Source: Nitrososphaeria archaeon
GTDB taxonomy: Archaea; Thermoproteota; Nitrososphaeria; JACIWG01
DNA: 41,959 nucleotides
Assembly: GCA_026413865.1 (NCBI GenBank)
Contig: JAOAKB010000013.1
Coordinates: 1 to 41,959 of the forward strand
Direction: 5' to 3'
Made by a program: the position numbers and the translations under genes. Shown piece by piece: positions 33,689 through 41,169 of this stretch. Numbering within the stretch: the first letter of the stretch is position 1; each line of letters opens with the position of its first letter. The notes under the pieces were generated by a model that worked only from the letters and a program-made list of their open reading frames with translations, was not told the DNA's origin and made no database searches.

Positions 33689-35167
33689 ATGATAGCTTTT
33701 TCTCTTCTACAAATAATAGTTGTGCCAATTTTTATGGCAATAATCATAATGCTATTCGGTAAAATGTTAGAAAAAAAATGTGGTTGGCTGTCTTTTGCCT
33801 CCCTCTTTTATATTCTTTGTATCTTGTTAACTGAAATTTTAAACTTATCAAAAGGCGGGTACTCCTTACTTGAATCTTATTCCTTTACGCCTCTAATAGG
33901 TGACTTTACTCTTCTCTTGGACGGCATCAGTGGTGTTGTAGCATTAACTATAACATTACTTTCTCTTGTAATCTCCTTGTATTCTATAAAGTATATGGAA
34001 CATGAGGAAAACTTTGACCTTTACAATGTACTCTATCTCCTATACTATTCTGGCATGGTTGGTACTGTTTTGTCAACAAACCTTGTAATATTTTTCCTCT
34101 TCTTTGAACTCATGCTTATTCCATCATGGATTCTAATAGGCATTTGGGGTACAGGTGAAAGGGAAAAGGTTGCCCTAAAATATTTCTTATTCACTGAAGC
34201 CGGTGCAGTTATAATGCTCGCTGGTATTGGTTCTACATACATGATATCCGGCTCCTTTGACCTCTTTGTTGTCGCTGAAAGAACTTTGTTTATGCCTAAA
34301 ACTATCCTTTATCCAATAGTTGTTCTCATTTTAATAGGCCTATTAGTTAAGATGGCTATTTTCCCACTACATAACTGGCTTCCAGACGCTCATGCAGAAG
34401 CACCTACACCAATAAGTGCATTACTTTCTCCTGCAATGATAGGTATCGGAGGATATGCTGCAATAAGAATTCTTTATACATCATTTCCGACTGTAGCTTT
34501 TGATAATAGTTTCACTTTCGTTCTAACTCTTCTTTCTGTAATAACAATGGCTTATGGTGGAATAATGGCCTTCTCACAAGATGATATAAAAAGGCTTCTT
34601 GCATTTTCTAGCATAAGCCAAATGGGTTACATGCTTTTCGGAATCGCTTCAGCCTCAATAATAGGATTAACTGGTTCACTAATAATATATGTTAGTCATG
34701 GGTTAAGTAAGGCTGCACTCTTTATGATATCTGGTGTTTTTATGCATAATTTGAAGACTAGAAAAATAAGTGATCTTGGTGGTCTTGCTTCAAAAATGCC
34801 TCTTACAGCTATCTCGACATTGGTGAGCTTTTTAGGGCTTGCTGGTGTACCACCACTTCTAGGCTTCTGGGGTGAATTCTTCATTTTTGCTGGAGCTGTT
34901 TATGGCAGCTTTAATCCTATAGACTATCTGAAACTTGTTACAGTAATAGTTGGTATACTAGTGTCGATATTGACTGCAGGATATGGTTTATGGACTGTTA
35001 GAAGAATATTCTATGGGGAACTTAATGAAAAATATAAGGGTGCAAAAGACCCTGAATGGGAAATGTTGGTTCCAATTTTGATAATGATATTGCTAGCTAT
35101 AGTTGTTGGTGTATATCCTGCACCATTAACTTCAATAGTATCAAATATTATTAAGAACTTATTCTAA
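33689..35167 (+). CDS. NuoM-like proton (or sodium) pumping subunit
   Basis: A 492-residue membrane protein with about fourteen hydrophobic segments. NuoM marks include LVIFFLFFELMLIPSWILIG (segment 5 glutamate), IFPLHNWLPDAHAEAPTPIS at the broken helix, and QDDIKRLLAFSSISQMGY. It is the last gene of the operon. ATG 33689 follows AGGGTGAT by 5 bases and is preferred to the TTG at 33686. The stop is followed by an A-rich stretch and a T7 run that may end transcription. Confidence 0.93.
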   Translation: MIAFSLLQIIVVPIFMAIIIMLFGKMLEKKCGWLSFASLFYILCILLTEILNLSKGGYSLLESYSFTPLIGDFTLLLDGISGVVALTITLLSLVISLYSIKYMEHEENFDLYNVLYLLYYSGMVGTVLSTNLVIFFLFFELMLIPSWILIGIWGTGEREKVALKYFLFTEAGAVIMLAGIGSTYMISGSFDLFVVAERTLFMPKTILYPIVVLILIGLLVKMAIFPLHNWLPDAHAEAPTPISALLSPAMIGIGGYAAIRILYTSFPTVAFDNSFTFVLTLLSVITMAYGGIMAFSQDDIKRLLAFSSISQMGYMLFGIASASIIGLTGSLIIYVSHGLSKAALFMISGVFMHNLKTRKISDLGGLASKMPLTAISTLVSFLGLAGVPPLLGFWGEFFIFAGAVYGSFNPIDYLKLVTVIVGILVSILTAGYGLWTVRRIFYGELNEKYKGAKDPEWEMLVPILIMILLAIVVGVYPAPLTSIVSNIIKNLF

Positions 35168-35180
35168 TTAAAAACAAAAA

Positions 35181-35187
35181 TTTTTTT
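35181..35187 (+). terminator. T-run after the hydrogenase operon
   Basis: Seven thymines follow the NuoM stop by 13 bases, with no hairpin. Archaeal transcription commonly ends at such T-tracts. Assignment is by position only. Confidence 0.4.
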
Positions 35188-35195
35188 AATATAAC
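35186..35195 (+). promoter_or_regulatory. TATA box of the cupin gene
   Basis: TTAATATAAC is centred about 24 bases before the cupin ATG, consistent with a leaderless transcript separate from the upstream operon. Confidence 0.5.
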
Positions 35196-35213
35196 CTCAC
35201 CTTACTATAGGTT

Positions 35214-35624
35214 ATGTCAGAAGAATTTCATTTTGTTAAAGATGTGTGTGATGTAACCGCTTATAGAGTGACGAAACCTGAAGGCTGTAATAGGACTGTG
35301 GCTATACTACTGGATAAAGCTGATGGTGCAAATAATGTTTCCATGGGCATGTGTGTTATAGATCCACAGAGTAAGATACCATTTCATACGCATGAAAATG
35401 AGGAGGAAGCAATGTACGTATTACATGGTGAGGGCATATTCAAGATTGGTGATTCAGAAAAAAGAATATGTGAGGGCTCAATATTGTTTGCTCCGCCAAA
35501 AGTTGGTCATCAAATAATAAATACAAGCAATAAAGAACTACGATTTATTTTCGTATACAGTCCAGCTGGTCCAGAACAGAATATTAAAAGGGTTGGTCAA
35601 GCTATAGGTAATATGAAAAAATGA
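35214..35624 (+). CDS. Cupin-domain protein
   Basis: A 136-residue single beta-barrel cupin. Metal ligands are visible in the first motif, PFHTHENEEE (H58, H60 and a glutamate at 64 or 65), and in the second, PPKVGHQIIN (H99). Between them GEGIFKIGD is the usual inter-motif turn. Such small cupins act as isomerases, dioxygenases or binding proteins, and the substrate cannot be told. It is convergent with the TIM-barrel gene (stops 2 bases apart). Confidence 0.87.
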   Translation: MSEEFHFVKDVCDVTAYRVTKPEGCNRTVAILLDKADGANNVSMGMCVIDPQSKIPFHTHENEEEAMYVLHGEGIFKIGDSEKRICEGSILFAPPKVGHQIINTSNKELRFIFVYSPAGPEQNIKRVGQAIGNMKK

Positions 35625-35626
35625 CT

Positions 35627-36442
35627 TTAAAGAATACGTTTCAAGTAGTTTAAAGACGTTTTAGCTGCATCTTCAGCACTGGGAACAGGTAGACATTCAA
35701 TAATATACCATCCATTATATCCAATTTTTTTTAGCGCTTTAACAATTTTACCAAAGTCTATATGCCCATAGCCTAATGGCATCCTTTTTGTATCAGAAAA
35801 TTTAGTATACCATATCCTTTCTTTAGTATATTCTATTGCTTCATCTATCCTTAATTCTTCAATATCCATATTATAAGAGTTTACGAGAATACCTGTGTTT
35901 TCTAAGGAAAGTTTTTTTATTAAAGAATAAACTTCAGAAAGACTGTTTAAAAAACTTGTTTCATAACTGTTTAGAGGTTCTATAAGCACTTTTACTCCAA
36001 AATCCTTTGCTCTCTTATCTAATATCTTTAATGAAGCCTGTAACCATACTTCAGTCTTTTCATCTTTGATGCCTTTTCCGATAATTTTTCCTATGATCAA
36101 GGGTGATGAAAGTTCACGTGCTATTAGTAAACCTGACATAATAACGTCTAATGTTCTTCCTCTAACAGCAGGGTTAGTGCTTATGAAAGAATAGCCTAAG
36201 TGTGTAGTATAATGGTCTGTTGAAAGTCCAGCAATCTCTATCCCATGCTTTTTGAAGATTTCGTTTACCTGTTTTACTAAAATGCCAATATTAAACATTA
36301 GGGGTATAACAGCTCCCTCATATCCTATTTTCTTTAAAGTTTCTAAACCTTCTTCAAAATTTTTTTTATCGTTTATGTCTTTAAAAATGTTTTTAACAAT
36401 GTAACCTATATCTTCAGAAATTACAAAACCATATTTTGGCAA
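35627..36442 (-). CDS. Xylose-isomerase-like TIM barrel (sugar phosphate isomerase/epimerase family)
   Basis: A 271-residue AP-endonuclease-2-type TIM barrel. Likely metal ligands are the glutamate in VLIEPLNSYE (about 153-162), a histidine in LGYGHIDFGKI (about 224-234) and the glutamate of YIIECLP near the C-terminus. The family includes tagatose epimerases, hydroxypyruvate isomerase and others. The start is TTG 36442, with a TATA-like ATTTATATTAAA centred about 26 bases upstream, suggesting a leaderless message. A role in sugar or hydroxypyruvate conversion would suit the neighbours but is not proven. Confidence 0.82.
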   Translation of the reverse strand: MPKYGFVISEDIGYIVKNIFKDINDKKNFEEGLETLKKIGYEGAVIPLMFNIGILVKQVNEIFKKHGIEIAGLSTDHYTTHLGYSFISTNPAVRGRTLDVIMSGLLIARELSSPLIIGKIIGKGIKDEKTEVWLQASLKILDKRAKDFGVKVLIEPLNSYETSFLNSLSEVYSLIKKLSLENTGILVNSYNMDIEELRIDEAIEYTKERIWYTKFSDTKRMPLGYGHIDFGKIVKALKKIGYNGWYIIECLPVPSAEDAAKTSLNYLKRIL

Positions 36443-36535
36443 TCCAAATTAAATGTTTTTTCTTTTAATATAAATTTTTGGTTAGAAAACTTAAAATATC
36501 CACTTAAGACACCATTCTATAAGTGAAGTATAAAT

Positions 36536-36922
36536 ATGGTGTCTAGGAAGATTATAATCGAATTTGAAAAAGTGGGTACTGTTGAAGCAGAAATTTCTGA
36601 TCAGATAAATCCTAAAACATTTGAAGCGTTCGTAAAAAATATTCCATTTGAGTCAGAAGCAAACATTTGGGGTAAAGAAATCTACTTCGACACGCCAGTA
36701 ACGGTTCCAATAGAAAATGGTAAAAGAAAGGTTGAAGTGGGTGATATCGCATACTGGCCTCCTGGGCGCTCAATGTGCCTATTCTTTGGCCCTACACCCG
36801 CAAGCTCAGGTCAGGAGCCGGTTGCAGCAAGTCCTGTAAACGTTTTTGGAAAAATTACAAAGAACATTGAACTTCTTTCTAAGGTCAGAGATGGTACTAA
36901 GATAGTGGTAAAATTTGCATAA
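36536..36922 (+). CDS. Cyclophilin-like fold protein (TM1367/DUF3830-like)
   Basis: A 128-residue small beta-barrel. The text GDIAYWPPGRSMCLFFGPTP (about 74-93) and the start IIIEFEKVGTVEAEI are typical of the archaeal/bacterial cyclophilin-like family of which TM1367 is a structural example. The proline-isomerase active-site arginine pattern of true cyclophilins is not evident, so the activity is unknown. It stands alone between oppositely oriented and later genes, with an AT-rich upstream region. Confidence 0.78.
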   Translation: MVSRKIIIEFEKVGTVEAEISDQINPKTFEAFVKNIPFESEANIWGKEIYFDTPVTVPIENGKRKVEVGDIAYWPPGRSMCLFFGPTPASSGQEPVAASPVNVFGKITKNIELLSKVRDGTKIVVKFA

Positions 36923-37051
36923 TTGTAAAAAATAGATTCAAGAATATGGTGAAATTGAATTAAAATCTAAACCCTTTTATATGTTCTAAAGGCCTGTTCT
37001 TTTAATCATTCCAAAAAATATATTTACCATTGTAACAAGAGAAGTAAGAGG

Positions 37052-38071
37052 GTGATTAATATTCCCAAGCCTAAAGTTGTTTTAACAAGAAAGATTCTAG
37101 AACCTGGCTTATCAATTCTGAAAGAAAATTGTGAGGTTCTTGTTAGAGACAAGATACAGCCTCCTACAAAGCAGGAAATCATTGAGCTGGTAAAAGATGC
37201 TGATGCACTTGTATGTCAGATCACGGAAAAAGTAGACAAGGACATATATGATGCTGGCAAAAACTTGCGTGTTGTGAGCACAGTAAGTGTTGGCTACGAT
37301 CACATAGATGTTTCTGAGGCAACAAAGAGAGGTATTTATGTCTGCTATACTCCTGGTGTACTAACTAATGCTACCGCTGATTTTGCATGGGCTCTAATTA
37401 TGGCTGCATCTAGAAGAGTTGTTGAAGCAGATAAGTATGTTAGGGATGGAAAGTGGGTTATACCTTGGGCTCTTGACATGTTCCTTGGATATGATGTGTA
37501 TGGTGCTACTCTTGGTGTTGTAGGTGTTGGTAGAATTGGGCAAGCTGTTATAGAAAGGGCAAGAGGCTTTAACATGAAAATCATATACTATGATGTTGTA
37601 AGGAGACAAGATTTGGAACAGCAGCTTGGTATAGAATATTGTGAACTGAACGATCTTCTTAAGAGAGCTGACATAGTTACAATACATGTTCCAAGAACTA
37701 AGGAGACAATAGGGTTAATTAATGAAAACAATATAAAGTTAATGAAGAAGACAGCGGTGCTTGTCAACACTTCAAGAGGAGGAATTGTTGATGAGAAGGC
37801 TCTCTATAAGGCATTAAAGGAGGGCTGGATATTTGCAGCAGGCCTAGATGTCTTCGAAAAGGAGCCGACACCATTAGATAATCCCCTACTAACCTTGCCA
37901 AATGTTGTTGTAGCACCACATATAGCAAGTGCAACTGTACAGTCTAGAACAAAAATGTCTGAGCTTGCTGCATTAAATGTTGTAAAGGTTCTTAAGGGTG
38001 AAGAGCCGCCAGCACTTGTGAATCCTGACGTGAAAAAGATTAGACCCCCTGAGCAGGTGAAGATGGTCTAA
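37052..38071 (+). CDS. D-2-hydroxyacid dehydrogenase (glyoxylate/hydroxypyruvate reductase, GyaR-like)
   Basis: A 339-residue NAD(P)H-dependent reductase. The Rossmann loop GVGRIG is at 158-163, and the catalytic arginine, glutamate and histidine are R242 (NTSRGG), E271 and H290 (APHIAS). The whole sequence follows archaeal glyoxylate reductase, which also reduces hydroxypyruvate to D-glycerate. D-3-phosphoglycerate dehydrogenase without a regulatory domain is the alternative. The GTG start sits within a GAGGGTGAT stretch that would itself make a good ribosome site for an ATT at 37061, so the first few residues are uncertain. The next gene begins 1 base after the stop. Confidence 0.87.
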   Translation: MINIPKPKVVLTRKILEPGLSILKENCEVLVRDKIQPPTKQEIIELVKDADALVCQITEKVDKDIYDAGKNLRVVSTVSVGYDHIDVSEATKRGIYVCYTPGVLTNATADFAWALIMAASRRVVEADKYVRDGKWVIPWALDMFLGYDVYGATLGVVGVGRIGQAVIERARGFNMKIIYYDVVRRQDLEQQLGIEYCELNDLLKRADIVTIHVPRTKETIGLINENNIKLMKKTAVLVNTSRGGIVDEKALYKALKEGWIFAAGLDVFEKEPTPLDNPLLTLPNVVVAPHIASATVQSRTKMSELAALNVVKVLKGEEPPALVNPDVKKIRPPEQVKMV

Positions 38072-38072
38072 A

Positions 38073-38987
38073 ATGGTCTTCACAGTACAATTTAAAAAAG
38101 ATGGATTTTGTTTTTCAACAGAATTTCCGTGGCGACTTGGTATAGTACTTTTTATGGCATACCCTTCATTACAGAAGAGTGAAGAAGAACTTGAGAAGGC
38201 AATAAAGTTTCTAACATTAGATAATTTCTTTGACAGGCTAGAAGTTCAAAAGATAAGTGATGAAGGCTGGAAGAAAATTAAAAAATATGTTGAAAATGTT
38301 GAGGTTGCAAGAGCTTTTCAACCTGACATATTGGCTGGAAAAAACTTAAGCGCCATTGATGAATCAAAAAGGCAGGAAGCTGTCCAATATGTTAAAAGTG
38401 AAATGGATGTTTGGCTTAAAAGAGGTGTGAACCAGTTTGCAGTATGCTCTGGTCACATAGCTACAACAATGGAGGAAGGTAAAAAGCAGTTTATTAAATC
38501 AATCAAGGAACTTGCAGAATATGCTCTAAAAAACTGTGCAGTAATCTCACTTGAAACATTCGATATTGATAAGGATAAGAGGCAAGTTATAGGTCCAGTA
38601 CATGATGCTGCAAAGATTGTAAAAGAAATTCGAAAAGAATATCCTAACGTTTTCCTCATGTGGGATCAAAGTCATGCACCACTTTTAGATGAAAAACCAG
38701 ATGTTCTAAAAGAATATGCTGATATTCTTGGAGTTATCCACATAGGGTGTGGCCTAAAGGCTAAAGATGGACTACTAGACTGGCATCCTGTATATCATAC
38801 GCCAGGTGCCATAAATGACGAAAACGACCTTGCACAACTATTTAACGTTCTCCTTGAAATTGGATACTGTGGTCCAGTAACAGTTGAAATTAGGCCACAA
38901 GAGGGACAGACTTCTGAAGAAGTCGTTAACAGTGCTAAGGGTGCAATATATACCGCATACTCTCTTGCAATAAAGAAATTACTATAA
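38073..38987 (+). CDS. Xylose-isomerase-like TIM barrel (sugar phosphate isomerase/epimerase family)
   Basis: A 304-residue TIM barrel of the AP-endonuclease-2 superfamily. Candidate metal ligands lie in ISLETFDID (E about 167), LMWDQSHAPLL (D and H about 196-199), IHIGCGLK and TVEIRPQEG near the end. It is directly coupled to the hydroxyacid dehydrogenase gene (1-base gap), so a paired reaction such as hydroxypyruvate isomerisation followed by reduction is plausible but unproven. It shares a fold but little evident sequence with the 35.6 kb barrel. Confidence 0.8.
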   Translation: MVFTVQFKKDGFCFSTEFPWRLGIVLFMAYPSLQKSEEELEKAIKFLTLDNFFDRLEVQKISDEGWKKIKKYVENVEVARAFQPDILAGKNLSAIDESKRQEAVQYVKSEMDVWLKRGVNQFAVCSGHIATTMEEGKKQFIKSIKELAEYALKNCAVISLETFDIDKDKRQVIGPVHDAAKIVKEIRKEYPNVFLMWDQSHAPLLDEKPDVLKEYADILGVIHIGCGLKAKDGLLDWHPVYHTPGAINDENDLAQLFNVLLEIGYCGPVTVEIRPQEGQTSEEVVNSAKGAIYTAYSLAIKKLL

Positions 38988-39002
38988 AGACCCCTACTAT
39001 TA

Positions 39003-39008
39003 TTTTTT
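39003..39008 (+). terminator. T-run after the dehydrogenase/TIM-barrel pair
   Basis: Six thymines begin 15 bases after the stop, in a T-rich stretch without a hairpin. A possible archaeal termination site; position is the only evidence. Confidence 0.3.
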
Positions 39009-39087
39009 ATTAACATTTTATTAGGTTTAACAACAATCTTATTGAATAGTAAAGTTAAATTAACCTCACTTCTAAGCTTTAATCAGC

Positions 39088-40122
39088 ATGCCTCTATACT
39101 TTTCTCCAATAGAATTAGAAAGATTTGGAAAAGAGCTTTTAGTAAAGTTAGGCTTTCCAATACAGCATTCTGAAATAATATCTAAAAGTCTTGTACTCGC
39201 GAACTTGAGAGGTGTAGACTCGCATGGTGTTGTTAGACTATCCTATTACTCAGATGGTGTTGAAAAGGGTTTAATAAATCCGAAACCAGACATCAAAATT
39301 GTAAAAGAAAATCAATATTTTACCCTGATAGATGGTGACAACACATTAGGCTATGTTCCAGCAACAATTGCAACAGAAAAGGCGATTTCTAAGGCTAAAG
39401 AATATGGAATAGGCATTTCTGGAGTAAGAAACCTTAAGCATTCTGGTATGCTAGCTAAATATGTTATGCAAGCTGTTGATGAAAAAATGTTTGCTCTTGC
39501 TATAGCAAATGCTTCGCCAAATATTGCCCTCCCAGGCTTCAAAAAACCTGTTGTAGGCACAAATCCTCTTGCAATAGGTTTTCCAGTCGACGGTTCCCAT
39601 CCCATAATACTTGATATGGCTATGAGCGTGGTTGCTAGAGGAAAACTTCTTGTTGCATCGAAAAAGGGGTTACCTATTCCGAAAGGTTGGGCTTTGAATG
39701 AAAATGGAGAAGAAACTACAGATGCGAATGAGGCGATAAAGGGCATGCTTCTTCCGATAGGAGGCTACAAAGGTTTCGGTTTAGCCATAGTGATAGACAT
39801 TTTATGTGGAATAGTTTTGGGTGGAGGATATGGTTTAAAAATACAGCGTTCTTGGTTTTCTCAGGGAGGCTTTCTAATATTTGTGTCTAAACTAGATATG
39901 GCAAGAGCCTATGAAGAATACTTGAATGATATAAAGGAATATATTAGGGAAATTAAGTCAACTCCAGTCTCTGAAGGAACAAGAATCTTATTTCCAAATG
40001 AAATAGAAGAGGAACTAACTTGTAAAAGAATGAAGGAAGGTGTACCCCTTGATGAAGAAACATTCTTAGAGCTTACAAAGTTGGCTAAAAAGTATGGTAT
40101 AGAAGAACCGAAAGTTCTTTAA
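39088..40122 (+). CDS. Malate/L-lactate/sulfolactate dehydrogenase family enzyme (Ldh_2)
   Basis: A 344-residue NAD(P)-dependent 2-hydroxyacid oxidoreductase of the Ldh_2 family, unrelated to classic Rossmann malate dehydrogenases. Family marks are GVDSHGVVRL (about 37-46), the histidine-containing NLKHSG, KPVVGTNPLAIGFP, LDMAMSVVARGK, IPKGWALNENG and LLPIGGYKGFGLA. Members oxidise malate, L-lactate, ureidoglycolate or sulfolactate, and the sequence does not settle which. It has its own upstream region of 100 bases. Nearby hydroxyacid genes suggest C3/C4 acid metabolism. Confidence 0.88.
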   Translation: MPLYFSPIELERFGKELLVKLGFPIQHSEIISKSLVLANLRGVDSHGVVRLSYYSDGVEKGLINPKPDIKIVKENQYFTLIDGDNTLGYVPATIATEKAISKAKEYGIGISGVRNLKHSGMLAKYVMQAVDEKMFALAIANASPNIALPGFKKPVVGTNPLAIGFPVDGSHPIILDMAMSVVARGKLLVASKKGLPIPKGWALNENGEETTDANEAIKGMLLPIGGYKGFGLAIVIDILCGIVLGGGYGLKIQRSWFSQGGFLIFVSKLDMARAYEEYLNDIKEYIREIKSTPVSEGTRILFPNEIEEELTCKRMKEGVPLDEETFLELTKLAKKYGIEEPKVL

Positions 40123-40143
40123 AAAAATTTTATTTTAAACAAA

Positions 40144-40584
40144 CTAAATAATCTTACCTTCTATCTCACTCAAGAGTTTGGACACATTAAATAGTACCGT
40201 TTCAGTCAGTTTAAGAGCATATTCAGCATCAGACTTAATATATAATTCTTCAGGAGAAACTCCGGTCTCCTCATCCCCATACATAGCTAATTCTCTCTCT
40301 TTTCTTAAACTTCTTGATATTGAAGCAAGTTCATCAATTTTTTCCTGAAACCATTTAGGAAACTTTTCTCTTTCCCTTTTTAACACTGGCCCAACATCAT
40401 GCCACTTAGGAGGTTCAACTCCAACAAGTCTTAATGATGCCTTTAAAGCTAGTTCGACAGCCTCTTGACATTGTCTAACAACATATGGAAAGTTTCCGCT
40501 TGCAAGCGCTTCCCTAGAGTGTCTAAATCTTTCCTCAGCCTGCCTTATATTTGATTTCGCTAACTCTAGACTATTCAATAACAA
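40144..40584 (-). CDS. HEPN-domain protein
   Basis: A 146-residue all-helical protein of the HEPN family. It has the typical early segment RHSREALASGNFPYVVRQCQEAVELALKA (about 18-48, not a continuous motif) and WHDVGPVLK. The RNase motif RX4-6H of toxic HEPN proteins is not found: the matching place reads RKERELAMYGDEE, with tyrosine where histidine would stand. It is encoded with, and overlaps by 14 bases, the nucleotidyltransferase gene. A non-nuclease binding partner is more likely than a toxin. Confidence 0.85.
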   Translation of the reverse strand: MLLNSLELAKSNIRQAEERFRHSREALASGNFPYVVRQCQEAVELALKASLRLVGVEPPKWHDVGPVLKREREKFPKWFQEKIDELASISRSLRKERELAMYGDEETGVSPEELYIKSDAEYALKLTETVLFNVSKLLSEIEGKII

Positions 40585-41059
40585 TTACCTCTCCAAACTT
40601 ATAATCTTTTTTTAGTCTCCAGTACCATTTTTTACCAACCCAGACTCTTTCTGCACCCAATTCATTCAATTTTAATAATAGTTTTTCTAAAATTTTTTCA
40701 AAAAAGTTGTTTTTGTCATATACTATAATACAGTCATCAATCATATCCAAATATAAAGGCATGATCTTCATTGCTTCATTAGAAGTTCTTAGTATAGGTG
40801 AAAGTGAAATGATGTATCCCTTTGTAAAAAGTTCATCAAGACTTTTTTCAACAACCTTCTCTGCCTCATAAAACATGGCTGCCCTCTCAAATCTTGAAGC
40901 AGGCAAATTGTCTACTATTATAAAAAGGTCTAAGTCACTGTCTTTTCTCATCTGTCCTCTTGCTACACTCCCATAGACGATTACAGATACAAGGTTTTCT
41001 TTAAAGACAATAACTAGTGCGTTAAGTAAATCTTTCATAAGGCTTCTATAAGGTTCCAT
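40571..41059 (-). CDS. Minimal nucleotidyltransferase-domain protein (MNT), partner of HEPN
   Basis: A pol-beta-like nucleotidyltransferase of 162 residues from ATG 41059 (171 from ATG 41086). The active-site motif is complete: YGSVARGQ (29-36) followed by SDLDL (41-45), with both aspartates. A C-terminal segment has WVGKKWYWRLKKD. In some HEPN/MNT pairs the MNT protein AMPylates or otherwise silences the HEPN protein. Here the HEPN lacks RNase residues, so a different role is possible. The gene precedes HEPN with a 14-base overlap and is divergent from the glycerate kinase gene. Confidence 0.85.
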   Translation of the reverse strand: MEPYRSLMKDLLNALVIVFKENLVSVIVYGSVARGQMRKDSDLDLFIIVDNLPASRFERAAMFYEAEKVVEKSLDELFTKGYIISLSPILRTSNEAMKIMPLYLDMIDDCIIVYDKNNFFEKILEKLLLKLNELGAERVWVGKKWYWRLKKDYKFGEVIVIE

Positions 41060-41169
41060 TATATGTTCGATACCTTTTCTGTACATTAAAACAATTCTAC
41101 ACTTTCCTTTATATAAAGTTAAATGTTATAAAATAATATTTTTAAGATAATTCTAAGAAGATAAATGTG

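Noticed and set aside
25579-35167. Labelling the operon as NADH:quinone oxidoreductase or F420H2 dehydrogenase
   Set aside because: The NuoD-like protein has all four nickel-ligand cysteines and lacks the quinone-site tyrosine and histidine. No NuoEFG or FpoF/FpoO gene is present.
40144-41086. Classical HepT/MntA toxin-antitoxin system
   Set aside because: The HEPN protein lacks the RX4-6H RNase motif, so toxicity is not supported.
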